This document shows, piece by piece, positions 1 to 9,700 of a stretch of 32,500 nt of DNA. Position 1 is the first letter of the stretch. The number at the start of each line of letters is the position of its first letter. The notes beneath the pieces were generated by a model. The model was not told where the DNA came from, did not search any database, and was given only the letters and a program-made list of their open reading frames with translations. This stretch comes from Prorocentrum cordatum (lineage: Eukaryota > Sar > Dinophyceae > Prorocentrales > Prorocentraceae), in contig CAUYUJ010018305.1 of NCBI GenBank assembly GCA_963575745.1, positions 725,657 through 758,156 of the forward strand, written 5' to 3'. A program made the translations under genes and the position numbers.

Positions 1-3000
1 CCGACACGTTCTTGCTGCACTGCCAGAATCTGTGCTTGGCCGTTTCTGGTGCTTCTCGGCAGCGGTCACACATGTTGCTGCCCTTATAACCCTTCAGTTC
101 ATCATAGCGCCTCTGTCGCGTCCAATATCCACCAGTAGCAATATTGATCGTCAACTCAGTGAGGCGCACGCCGTGAGGGAGTTGCCCAACTTGTTTGAGC
201 AACAGCCGAAATGACCGATTGTCAACTCCATGCTCGACTCCACCTCCGCAGTAGTGTTTGGCTGCCGTGGTCCACACCACCTGGGCTGCCGACTGACGTA
301 CATCCTTCAACAATTCACGGTGTGTGTCCAGAAACTTATTGCCCGTATATATGGCGTCTGGGAATTGCCATTCCTCCGACCCCGTGGGCGTGGTGTACGA
401 CCACGTGTCCACATCCTCAGGGTTCCAATTGATGCGGAGGAGGGTGAGGATCACTGCTGACACAGGGCCACGAACTGCACGCACCTGATGTTGGGGGTCC
501 AGCTGTGACAGATGGTCTCGGACATGATGCCAGACTTGTCGTACTCGTTGGCGCAGACCTGGCTGTTGCTGCCAGACGCTAAGCCACATGTCCACGGTCC
601 TGGCTGGTATCGCCACTGCAGGGTCCCCTCCTGGCGCTCTCAGGTCCAGAAGGGTAGTGAGGCATCGGCCTCTCGTAGCAGCTGCGCAGATCTGACCGAG
701 TCGACGGCGGTGGGTGGTCAGCTGGTGGCCGAACATCCCGTGCACCTCGAAGCCGTAGGAGCCCGCAGGTTGGCAGCCGTTGCGCTCCAGCCGCGTCGTG
801 ATCCCATACCGCCGAGTAGCTCGGCTGAATCTCTTCACCTTCTCGTTCATCGCTCCGTGTTTGATCTGTCTCTGCGTCCTGGTAGCACGGCCCTGCTTGC
901 CGCAGCTGAAGTCCACCCCCAGGTACGGCGCTTGCGCCATAGCCCTGACTGGGAAACCCTTGAGCTTGGCAGCCCGGGCTACAGCACGAGCGTCAGCGGC
1001 GTTCGTGCACGTGACGACTGACTTCTTGGCCAACTTGAGGCCTACCTTGGCTAGTTCTTGGCCCGCCTTCACAACTCCGCGTATGAGGTTAGCCCTTACT
1101 GCCTGGCGTGAGCCCGTGATCTTCTGGCAGATATCGTCTATCCAAACGCGGTGGTTCATCCTGGGTGTCGCCGTAACCACCACCTGCATCACAAAGTGGG
1201 TGAGGATCTTGGCGAATCTGGTTCCCCCTCGCAGCCCCTGGATGACTGACTGGCAGGGCTCGAAGGGGGTGCACACTGCTCCCTCCTGGGATAACGTCCG
1301 CATCGTGATGCACTGAAGAAGCTCCAAATATAAAATGACTGGTGGGAAATGGAGCCTCAAGGCCGCCTTCGCCAGGGGCAGCCAAGGTATTGAATCATAA
1401 AATTCCTGAATGTCAAGCAGTCCTTGACCAAATTCCATTCGCATCCAGTGCGCTACCTCTTCATCAATGGCATGAAGATATGCTTCGCGTAAACAACTGT
1501 TCCCAGAAACTGCGGCATCCCATGCCTGTTCTTCATCTTTGCTCCATTGCTTAACTATAGGTTCCCGAACGTGTGACCAAAGGCGGCCTATCATAGGTAT
1601 CATACCTATGCCTCTGTCGCCCTGGGATTTCTTGGGAGTCAAGAAGGTCACGATGAGCTGTGTCTGAGCTGGCCAAGCGAGCAAGGCTTCTGCATTCTTC
1701 AAAATGTCAGTAAATTCCTCCATGGCCTCACGAGGGAGGCGTTGGAAGTCGACTGGGCTCAGAACATCCACCCCCGGCCCTGCCTTAGCCTTCATGGCCT
1801 TGGCGCTGGCGTAGACCAGGTCTGGGGTAAGCTCAGGGAGATCGTCACCCTGGGCCGCTTCTCGAATGAGTCGAAACACTTCCGTAATCTCGCTGACGTC
1901 AGGGGGCCGTGGAGCCCGCGTCCGCTTGAAGGTCACCGCTTTATGCTCCATGATGTCGGCTGGGTGAACGAGGGTGCGATCCCCCACCTCCAGCTCGCTC
2001 GGTGGTAGTGGGTTCGCCTTCAGCGACTTGTGGAGGATGCCCACGGCCTCTGGCTGCATCACAAAGGTCTTAAAGTTGGAGATCGACTCGTGAACTGCCG
2101 CGCGCTGAGCTCTGCTGGCCACACGCTTTGCTGCAATGACATAGTTCTCCAGCACTGGGGTCCGACTCGGGTCACCGAGGACTGCCAGCCACTGGTCCCA
2201 CGGGGCCTCGCGACCCGCATTCAGTAGATTGTGCACCCCTTCAGGCCTGGACTGCCGAAGGAGGGTACTAGCCTTGCCGTACTCCTGCTGCTGGCGCTGG
2301 CCGTTGTCCCTGCGCTGGTGCCTGAGGACTCCAGCGAGCACCGTGTGGACGCGCGTCCACCACTGGCTACGTTGATCATGAAGGGCGAGTTCCCGAACAT
2401 GGGCAGTGACCCTCATGGGCTTCTCATGGATCCTGGGCCCCACGGCGCGCGTGGGCCCAGCAGGGGGCCTGACATGATGATGTGTATGGAAAGCCTGCTC
2501 GACCGCCGTCACCCAAGTTGCGCACTGCCCCGTGAGGAGCTTTCCGCGAGCTGGTTCAAGCGAAAAGGCTACGGAGGAGGAAAGGAAAGGGGAGAGACTC
2601 GCCGCGGCATCCGCTCCCGACCGAAAGCCCACCTGCTGTCGAGCCTCGGCCCACGTGGACGCAGGAATTTCAAACGGAGGGTCGGGCACATCTTCGACCA
2701 CGGGGCACGAGGGGGCATCCTGCTGGAAGGGGTCGGGGCGATGCGACTGAACATTGCTACTACCTACGTTGCTGCTAACTAAGGGGTTACTTGAAACCGC
2801 CGAGGGGGGAAGGGGTTGGGCCTCGCATACCGACGAATTGACACTCACATTGGCTGCATCGAGCTTTTTGTCTCCGACGGCCGATGCGCCGACCGCGCCC
2901 GATCCATCAGACGACAGCTCGCTCCCAAGGCGTGAGTCAGTGCAAAAATTAAACTCGTGGGCCCAGGGGTCCTCCTCCTCCTCAGGGAAGGCCAAAAAAT

Positions 3001-4060
3001 CGTGGTCCAGATCAGGGTCCTGATCGGCCTCCTCAGCCACCTGGGAACATGATGTCCCAAGTTGCACAGGGGGCTCCAAAACATCCCCGAAGGCCTCCTG
3101 GAAACCCTCGACCCTCTTGGCGTGAGCCTCCTGGCGCTTAACAGCCGCAACGGACCTGGCCTGGCTGGACTTGGATCCAGGAGTGGGCTCACACCGAGGC
3201 CTCGGGAGTTGGGGCAACTTCGGGGGCAGGGAAATCTCACGCGTCCTTAGGGTCTGGCCCGAAGCTCGTAGGCTCAGGGCTAGACCGAGATGAGGCTTCC
3301 ACGGGGCGCTTCTGACTACTTCCAGACTCTGGATGAATGAGGACGCGGCCGCGCTCATATAAACAAAGTCGATCATTGTGTCTGGTCCTTTTTTCTGGGC
3401 ACATGTGCCCTCAACTCCAGCTGGGACACGCACATGGCCCCCCGTCACTCTGTGGAAGGCCGTGCGCTTGAGCTCGTCTGGCGTCATGTTGAAGTCGCCG
3501 ATGACCAGCCACGGGACTCGGAGTGAACGGAGTAGTCCACCGAGTCGGTTGAATCTCTCGATGTTCCTGCCCGTCATCTTGATGGACGGCAGCGCGTACA
3601 GGGCGACCACCACGATCGCGTAGCTGTGCTGCTGCAGTATCACTGGGCAGAATCCGTCGTACGCCGACTGCTTCGGCGCCTTGAGGTACTTGGCCGCAGC
3701 CCTCGCCTCGGGCAGCTGTTGGCTCTGTAAGTGCTTGCGGGAGAAAAACACCTCACCTCCCTCGTTCGAGTGCGCCTCCTTGGCCTTAGACACTACCTTC
3801 GAGGTGCGGCGGGCCGAATTCATGATCATGGGAAGGTTGAGAGCCCGGCTTGCCTTGGTCCACTTCTTGACGTCCGACTCGCGGTGAATGTGAGTCTCAG
3901 TCATGATCCAGTGGTCGTAGGCTCCCACGTGCTCCTGTACGTACTTCCACACCTTGTCCGTTAGGCAGGTGACGTTCGAATAGAATAGCCTAGTGCATTC
4001 CCCTTCGTCACTGCCTGCCCCCTCGGTCTTGTGGGTCCGAGGGGTCCCCGTCCGACACCG
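1..4060 (-). CDS. LINE-1 ORF2: endonuclease-reverse transcriptase polyprotein, partial
   Basis: Nicks genomic DNA and reverse-transcribes the element RNA at the nick. The frame is open for 1353 codons with no stop up to the window edge. The N-terminal endonuclease (EEP/APE-like) shows NVTC, ETH (residues 55-57), GDFNM (188-192, about 3499-3485), IDFVYMS (about 3373-3353) and a late PH (His near 3292) where many LINEs have SDH. A long linker with an acidic, serine-rich stretch follows. RT motif A is DIQEFYDSI (Asp at 1414), motif B is QG near 1240, and motif C is WIDDI (Asp pair at 1138 and 1135), so the catalytic aspartates are intact. A C-terminal zinc finger starts CDRC near 70 and continues to HRFWQC. 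There is no ATG before the endonuclease: the first in-frame Met is codon 53 (3904), only two codons before catalytic Glu55. Translation therefore probably enters from ORF1. The RT family is clear; the exact LINE clade is not. Confidence 0.9.
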
Positions 4061-4063
4061 TCA
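4019..4063 (-). promoter_or_regulatory. Candidate UGA readthrough signal between LINE-1 ORF1 and ORF2
   Basis: ORF1 ends with TGA (4063-4061) and the next codon is CGG, giving UGA-CGG, a classic 'type II' stop-readthrough context. Sixteen nucleotides downstream is a perfect 8-bp GC-rich stem: CCCCTCGG (4044-4037), 10-nt loop, CCGAGGGG (4026-4019). ORF2 is in the same frame and lacks an upstream ATG. The context and stem are read directly from the sequence; the readthrough function is inferred. Confidence 0.5.
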
Positions 4064-5215
4064 AGCTGAGGTATCTGCAGGCGCCCCAGTGCCCTCACCA
4101 CTGGCGGTGCCCTTGCCCTTCGCCTTCGTCGCCGCCTGCTGCGCCAGGAACTTGGCCGCGGACAGCCTCTCCGCCTCCGCCTTAACGGCGTCTGAGGGGT
4201 CAGCTGCCGCCGCCGCGCCGCCGCCGCCGCCTGGGGTGGTCCCCGCCGCCGATGCCGCCGCCGCAGGAGGGGCCCCCTGGCCCCCGCCGCCAGCCGCCGC
4301 TGTGGCCGCCTCCTCAGGTGCGCCGTCAGTAGGCGCGCGTCTCTTCTTCTTCGCCCGCTCCTCGATGGTGTGCCGATGCTGCTGCATGGCCTCCAACCAC
4401 TTCTGGATCTCGGCCTCCTTGCCCGTGAGGGTCTCCTTGGCGCCCTGCAACTGGCCTCGGAGCTCCTCTAGGGCCTTCTTCTCCGCGTCCGTGGCGTCCA
4501 GCGCCGCCAGGTTCGTGAAGAAGCTGTCGTCCCACTCCAACGTGATGATCTTCTTCTCGCCGTCGGGGCTAGGCTTGGCCTCGGTGACCCCTTCGGCCTT
4601 AGCCAAGGCCGTAGCTGCTGCTCGCTTGGCCTCGGTGGTCTCGGCCAAGTGGACGGCTGCCGCCCTCTCTTTCGCCTCCGCAGCTGCCAGATTGCTGCGA
4701 AGGCGAATGACATTGCTGACCGCCTGACTGTGGAGGTGCTCCGCGTTCCTCCACGCCCCATCAGCCCTGCGCAGGGCCTCCGCGGGCGTGATCTTGGCTG
4801 CCTCCCGCCCGCTCTCCTCCTTGGCGAGCTTGTCCAGCTGCGCCTGGAGGTCCACCTTGAGTGTGGAGTCGGTGGCGGCTGCCAGGGCCTGCTCCAGGAG
4901 GCTCTTCACTGACTTGCCCCCCTTGCCGCCCTTGCCGCCTCCGAGCCCGCTCCCCACAGGGCCCTTCAAGATGCCTGGGCGCCGTGGTTGCGGGCGCTCG
5001 CTCTCGCTGCCGCTGGTGGCGTCGTAGAAGCCGTCGGCGTCGCTGTCGCCGTACTCGTCCACGAACTGAACTCGCCTCGGTTTCTTCTTCCTCTCGAATG
5101 GCTTGACCTCGTTGCCGCAGCCGCTGCAGATGTTGTGGCGGCGGGCCAATACTCCGTTCCACTCGCACGTCTGACATTGCATGCATCTGGTCCACAGCTG
5201 GTGGACGCCCGCCAT
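4061..5215 (-). CDS. LINE-1 ORF1: zinc-ribbon and coiled-coil RNA-binding-type protein
   Basis: Likely the nucleic-acid-binding partner of ORF2 that packages element RNA. From the ATG at 5215 it is 384 residues. Residues 11-33 hold CMQCQTC then CSGC, a four-cysteine zinc-ribbon arrangement, followed by basic KKKPRR. Residues about 75-105 are Gly/Lys-rich. Residues about 110-215 and 240-290 are Ala/Glu/Lys/Leu-rich with heptad character, consistent with coiled coils. The tail is Ala/Gly/Pro-rich. The frame stays open upstream of 5215 to a TGA at 5281-5279 and a GTG occurs at 5272, but 5215 is the first ATG and sits just before the cysteine domain. It stops at 4061-4063 directly against ORF2 in the same frame. 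The ORF1 assignment rests on position and architecture, not on a recognised family name. Confidence 0.8.
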   Translation of the reverse strand: MAGVHQLWTRCMQCQTCEWNGVLARRHNICSGCGNEVKPFERKKKPRRVQFVDEYGDSDADGFYDATSGSESERPQPRRPGILKGPVGSGLGGGKGGKGGKSVKSLLEQALAAATDSTLKVDLQAQLDKLAKEESGREAAKITPAEALRRADGAWRNAEHLHSQAVSNVIRLRSNLAAAEAKERAAAVHLAETTEAKRAAATALAKAEGVTEAKPSPDGEKKIITLEWDDSFFTNLAALDATDAEKKALEELRGQLQGAKETLTGKEAEIQKWLEAMQQHRHTIEERAKKKRRAPTDGAPEEAATAAAGGGGQGAPPAAAASAAGTTPGGGGGAAAAADPSDAVKAEAERLSAAKFLAQQAATKAKGKGTASGEGTGAPADTSA

Positions 5216-5365
5216 TGCGTCTGTCCCTGTGTTGGTCGGTGCCTCTTCTTGGCTGGCACGCAGAAAAGACACAGTCCCTCAAGCGCTGCTGGGAAGCCCA
5301 GGGACGAACTCAAGAGGGCAAGTGGGCCTCCTGGGGCCCCTCACCCGCTCGAGCCCAAGTTGCTT

Positions 5366-5521
5366 GAGAGGAGGAGGAGAGGTGGATGAGGAGGAGGAGG
5401 AGGAGGAGGGGGTGGAGGAGCCTCCCCCCCGCGCTTGGCGGAAAGGACGCGCTGGCCGCGGCGGCCGCGGACAAGAAATACCAGCAGAAGCAGGCGCCCC
5501 CCTCGCCGAAGTGCGGAGGGC

Positions 5522-5573
<52 letters not shown>

Positions 5574-5706
5574 GCGTGGTCGTCGTCGTCGTCGTCGCCG
5601 TCGTCGTCCTCCTCGTCGACGTCAGGGCTCTCCTCCTCTCCTCGCCCTCCTCGTCCTCCTCCTCCTCCTCCTCCTCTTCCTCCTGCTCCTCCTCCCCCTC
5701 CCCCAA
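5366..5706. repeat. GGA, GTC and CTC microsatellite block
   Basis: Three adjoining arrays on the plus strand: (GGA)n about 5369-5420, near-perfect (GTC)n about 5523-5613, and (CTC)n about 5628-5700. They create long poly-Asp, poly-Arg, poly-Val and poly-Ser frames that are not evidence of genes. They lie just beyond the apparent 5' end of LINE-1. Confidence 0.9.
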
Positions 5707-6580
5707 GCACTTTTGCGCTCGAGTGAGTGTTGCAGTGGCATGTTCTCAAAGGACACATCTTTCCTGCGAGCCAGGTGCGGTCATTGACAATCATTCCTCG
5801 TTCATCCGTGCTGCCGTGGTCCCGCATCACCAACGTCATGATGGTGCGCGTGATTGGGGTAACGTATCGTGGTGGGGCACGGGTACGCACCAGGGGCAAG
5901 GAGCGGCGCCCCGTGGGGGCAAGTGGCAGTGTCCTAGGCGCGGGTGCAGAAAGAACAGGGCCTCGTGGGCCTAGTCCAATGGTTGTGGTTCAAGCAGGGC
6001 CGACCCCCCCCAGGCGCCACCGCGCGCGCCTGGAGGTGTGTGGTGGTATGCCCCGGGCCAATGGTCCATGCAGGCCCCTGCTGATCGCCTTGCTCTTCCT
6101 GCTCGTTCTGGGCCTCGGTTTCTCGCTGGTTCTCCAGGGCAGCACGGCTCAGGTCAATGTGCAGCTCCCCCCAAGGTCTTCGTGGTCTGGGGGCGCTGGG
6201 AAGTTGAAAAGGCGAGAGCGCCTAACTTTTTCCAAAAATGTCAAGAAAATCAATGGTTTTGGCCTCTTGAGGCCCTCTTGGGAGGCCTCTTGGAGGCCTC
6301 TCCGCGAGTCTTGGGGGCCTCGTGGGCCAGCTGGGGGCCGTCTTGAGCGGCTTGGAGCGATTGCTCGGCGACTCGGGGCCTCCATGGACCGTGCTGGGGG
6401 CTTCTCTGGGCCCTCGCTGGCCTGTCTCGGGGCCTTCCCGGGCCCGAAACCGTCGCGCGACAGGACGCGGGGGGGCCTGCGGGCCGACGCGGGCCGCCCC
6501 AGACGCGTTGGCCCGAGGGGCTCCGATCCCCCTGAGAACTCGTCAGGAGTGCCGACGGAGGCTCCGAGGGGTACACATGG
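5707..6580. other. GC-rich interval without a supported gene; GGCC-rich centre
   Basis: Open frames exist on both strands but show no recognisable domain and depend on skewed composition. About 6255-6450 carries repeated GGCCTC/GGGCC words, a degenerate simple repeat. The only protein-like stretch I can pick out is the hydrophobic segment listed separately at 6048-6230. Confidence 0.5.
6048..6230 (+). CDS. Possible first exon encoding a signal peptide or signal anchor
   Basis: From the ATG at 6048 the frame encodes a short positive N-terminus and then a run of about 20 hydrophobic residues (PLLIALLFLLVLGLGF), followed by a polar stretch. This is the shape of a signal peptide or single membrane anchor. 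No downstream domain follows in the open frame, which enters GGCC-rich repeat sequence. If real, it would be the first exon of a split gene. With no homology and no clear splice site this is only a candidate; hydrophobic runs also arise by chance in GC/CT-rich DNA. Confidence 0.15.
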
Positions 6581-6732
6581 TTCATTTCTAAGTATTGGAG
6601 AGTTCTTTGATTTTTTGGGGGCCAAGAACCTTTCATTTCTAATTATTCTATCCTGGGCCTCTTCCTGGCCACTAGGGGGCCAGGAACAATCAGAAACGAG
6701 CACAATTAGAAATGAGCACGAGTAGAAATGAA
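6581..6732. repeat. Nested inverted-repeat cluster (possible MITE-like or cruciform element)
   Basis: Three nested perfect inverted repeats share a centre: TTCATTTCTA (6581-6590) with TAGAAATGAA (6723-6732); CATTTCTAATT (6634-6644) with AATTAGAAATG (6704-6714); and TTCCTGGCC (6662-6670) with GGCCAGGAA (6678-6686, 7-nt loop). The segment is AT-rich against GC-rich flanks. No ORF or transposase is present. Confidence 0.55.
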
Positions 6733-6976
6733 CGACGTGTAGTGGAAGGACCCGAGGACGCGCCCGCGGCACGCGGCACGGTGGCGGATCTTCTGCTCGC
6801 GGTGCCAGGGCCGGGCCCCAGCCGAGTTGGTCGACCTCCAGCGGGACGAGGAAGACCTGGAGGTGTTCGGCGTTCCCCACTCGTCGACTTTGTCCTCGGT
6901 TTCGTCCTCGAGCAGCTCCCGGCAACCGGCGGGCGGGAATGCGGCGCCCGCGGGGTGGTCCACCGGCGGGTGGCGG

Positions 6977-7296
6977 CGCGGAGGCGGCGGTGCACGTCGT
7001 CGTCCTTGGCCGGTCCACGGGGGGCCCAAGTGGCAGTGGCAATCCGTGCCTTCCCCCCCGACAGCGCACGAGGACTGAGGGTCGCCCGCGCAGGAAAAGT
7101 GAGCCCCGTGAACCCCCGCAAGCATAGGGGTTTTGCCATATCGCATCTTGGGCGACGCGCGTGGCCCGAGGTTCCAGGGGGGCCTTCGGGGATTTCGGAG
7201 AATATGTTTCCAGAAGGGTCTCGGGGAACACGTTTCCGGAGGGGTCTCCGGGGGGGCATTTTCCCTCGTGGTCCCTGCCCCCGCGTGCGCGCGAAG
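6977..7296 (+). repeat. Direct repeat upstream of Pol-B (LTR-like copy 1)
   Basis: About 320 bp similar, in the same orientation, to 11831-12134. A 26-bp block is identical (7150-7175 and 12014-12039), and the flanking sequence aligns at roughly three quarters identity by eye, ending in the shared CGTGGTCCCTGCCCCC region. It lies immediately upstream of the Pol-B relic, so a long terminal repeat is possible; an unrelated dispersed repeat is the alternative. Confidence 0.55.
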
Positions 7297-7509
7297 ATAG
7301 TGGGGTGTTAGGCGGGGTCGGAAGTTCATCTCAGTGCTCGCGGCGGTCGGGCCCGACGGGCCCTCCCAGCGTGCGCGTGGGGCTGCGGCGAGCACTGTGG
7401 GCGGGGCGTGCTTGCGGGGGGAAGGAGCGGGGTCCGCGCCGGGCGCCGTCTAGTTCGAGTGCATCCTTGCTCGCTCGGCCCTCGCCGCCGCCCCGTTCGC
7501 CCGCCCGTG

Positions 7510-8420
7510 CCCTCCCAGATCGGGGTGGCGGAGCTCCGGAGTGTGGCCGCGAGCTACGGCGCGCCCCAGGCGTTCGCGCAGTGGCTGGCCGATCGTGGCC
7601 CGAAGCGCCTTGGCGACCTGACCGTCGTGACTTCCAAAGAGGACGAGGTTGAGACGAGCCTCAGTCAGGCGTCTGTCGCCGACTTTCCGCGCCTGATCGA
7701 CAGGGCGAGTGTCGCGAAGTTGAGCCCCCATTGCCGTGGGCGCGTCGATCGCGAAGCCGGCCTCCGTTCAGGGCGGGTCGCAGACGGGATCGCGACCGAC
7801 CTGGGCGAGCTGTGGGTCAGGCGCCGCAGCCTCAAGTCGGGCGCGGCGCGCAGTCTGTCCGGCGCCCTGCCCGCCCGGCGCTGGAAGGAGCTGAGCGCGC
7901 TGCCCAAGCTCCTCGCGATCGCCCTCCTCCGCGAGCATATCCGCGCGGCAGCCTTCGTAGAGAGGCGCGGCGGCCTTCCGTTGGCCTCGCGGCCCTGCCA
8001 AGCGGCGGCGCCGCAGGTCATCGAGGCGGAGGCCGCGGCAGGCCGCGACGAGCTGTGGGCCGGGATCGCGCGGATCGACTTCTCGACCGACCGCGCGCCG
8101 CGTCGCGGCTTCTACCCGGGACTTCTCCTCGCGCGAGGCGCGCGAAGCCTTCCTGGGCGAGGTCCATGAGCGGCTTGTCCAAGGCCTCCGCGGCCGGCGG
8201 GCCCCCGTCGACTGCTGCCTGGGCGCCTATACAGCGACGCCGTGGAAGTGTTCGCGGAAGACATCGGGGCGGTCGAGAAGAGCCTCCGGGACCTCGCGGC
8301 GCAGACAGGCGCCTGCCAGCCCTTCTGGGCCGCCCGCGCTCCGCCGGCGAACGAGCAGCCCGCCCTGGGCGGCGCGGCGCCGGGCAGCGCCCCAGGCGTC
8401 GCGACGGACCTGCAGAGCTA
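7510..8420 (+). pseudogene. Pol-B N-terminal (gag-like?) region, frameshifted
   Basis: Protein-like sequence runs in one frame from about 7519 to 8130, including a segment with FAQWLADRG and an acidic EDEVE. It then appears to move to the next frame (REAFLGEVHERLVQGLRG, about 8140-8225) and back (DAVEVFAEDIGAVEKSL, about 8238-8290). A TAG follows near 8419. The joined reading is amphipathic and hydrophilic, like the N-terminal parts of other dinoflagellate retroelement proteins, but I recognise no named domain. There is no clear ATG or SL relic at its start. Confidence 0.4.
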
Positions 8421-9700
8421 GGTCGCGCGCCCGCGCAAGGCCCTTCGCGCCTGGCGGGGCAACTTCGACAGGGGGCTCGCCCGGGCCAGGCCTCCGCGCG
8501 CAGCTCTGGCTGCGCCGCGAGGGGCCAGGGGCAGGTCGAGGCCGGCCCGCGGGGAGAGTGGCCGCGGCGGCGGAAGTGGCGGAGGCAGAGGGCGCGACGC
8601 GCCGCCGAGGAGGTCACTGGGCCCCAGAGGGCACTGGCCGCGGGGATCCAGTGCTCTCGGCGCTGGGTCTGGAATTTGGAGGGCGCGCACAGACTTCGGT
8701 TGGCGACTTGGCCGTGCAGCGAAGTTGCCTGCCAGCGGGCCGCTACCGGGCTGAGGGGTGGCTATCGTGCCTCGTCGGGGCAGCGGCTTCAATTCGTTTC
8801 CCGCGACCGTCGCGCGCGTGGAGATCGCGGGCCCCCCCGACCCCGTCGGGGCGGCTCGCGTGGGCCAGGGGGGCTTGGGCAGCCGTCCTCTGTCATCGCC
8901 TTGGGCGGGCCCTCCTGCGCGTCTTCCAGATCTGCCTTATCTTCGCAGGCAGTGGCTGGAAAACCACTTGAGCGCTCGCGCGGAGGACTTGCAGGCTGTA
9001 GTTTTTTACGCGGCGAGCGCCTGCTGTGCGGCTGTGGACCTGCAGGCGAGGGTTGCATGGCAGTGTGCACCGCTGGCCAGCTCGCGCAGCAATGTGCGGC
9101 CCTCTGTGTCCGCCCCCCAGCGGCGTGGGGGAGCGCGGCGGCCGCGCGGGGCCCCGCTCGCCGCGGCAGGGCGACGGCGCCCCCACCTCCGGGGCGGAGC
9201 TGCCGATTTGCCGGGTTCTCGACCAGGCCGCCTTCGCGCCCTCCCTCGGGGCGGCGCGCGGGCGGCATCCCGCGCGGCGCAGGTGGGGCCCCAGCTGGCG
9301 AGGTGCGCGCTTCCGCAGCTGCTGCCGACGGACCCCCCCCCCTGGCGTCGCGTCGTTGAGGCGTTGGCCGCGCTTCGCCTGCGCGCTGGGCCTGCGACGC
9401 TCAGCGTGCAGGCAGGCGTCTCTCGGCGCAGCCCCGAGGCCCGGTTCGGCGCGTCGATCGTCGCGCCCGGGTCCGGGGGGCCATCGTCGAAGTGGTCCAG
9501 GCGACCGCGGTATAAGAGGTGCAGTTGCCCCAGCGCGTCCACGCCCGGCTCCGACTGGGCGTGGCCAGGAGGAGGGTCTGCATCGTGGGGGGGGTGTGGC
9601 CTTCTTCGTGGAGCCGCTGGACTTCGCGTTCCTGCTCGACTTCTCCATGGGAATGCGCGAGCGTGGCCGGATAATCATGGAGACGCTGCGGCCTACGGGG
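8421..9700 (+). other. Interval between Pol-B N-terminal region and RT; frames unclear
   Basis: GC-rich sequence with overlapping open frames on both strands. Short protein-like pieces appear (for example WLENHLSARAEDLQAVVFYA near 8953-9010), and it probably belongs to the same decayed element, but I cannot follow one frame through it. Confidence 0.3.

Larger units (their letters stand above)
1..5365 (-). mobile_element. LINE-1: non-LTR retrotransposon, apparently intact, truncated by the window edge
   Basis: A minus-strand two-ORF LINE. ORF1 lies at 5215-4061 and ORF2 is open from 4060 down to base 1, so the 3' end is outside the window. Endonuclease, RT and zinc-finger motifs are all present and no frameshift or stop interrupts ORF2, which suggests a recent and possibly active copy. 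The 5' boundary is not certain. Reading on the minus strand, a CTC-rich microsatellite ends near 5366, followed by a sequence weakly like the spliced leader (13 of 18 positions, 5365-5348), then about 130 nt of leader before the ORF1 ATG. The layout resembles LINE-2, where the SL remnant also follows a microsatellite. The right boundary is inferred. Confidence 0.85.

Noticed and set aside
211-4727. Many plus-strand open frames across 1-4700
   Set aside because: They are antisense to LINE-1, whose minus-strand frame carries all the recognisable motifs.
5348-5365. Third spliced-leader relic, minus strand, upstream of LINE-1 ORF1
   Set aside because: Only 13 of 18 positions match. Position and orientation fit, but an intact element should carry a better preserved leader, so I do not call it.
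5279-5899. Minus-strand frame with a poly-Asp stretch upstream of LINE-1 ORF1
   Set aside because: It translates the GTC and CTC microsatellites; it ends in TGA before ORF1 and has no domain.
6149-7231. A 360-codon minus-strand frame and a 332-codon plus-strand frame overlapping it
   Set aside because: Both run through GGCC-rich and LTR-like repeat DNA, are Arg/Pro/Gly-rich and show no domain. Only the short hydrophobic piece at 6048 was kept, with low confidence.
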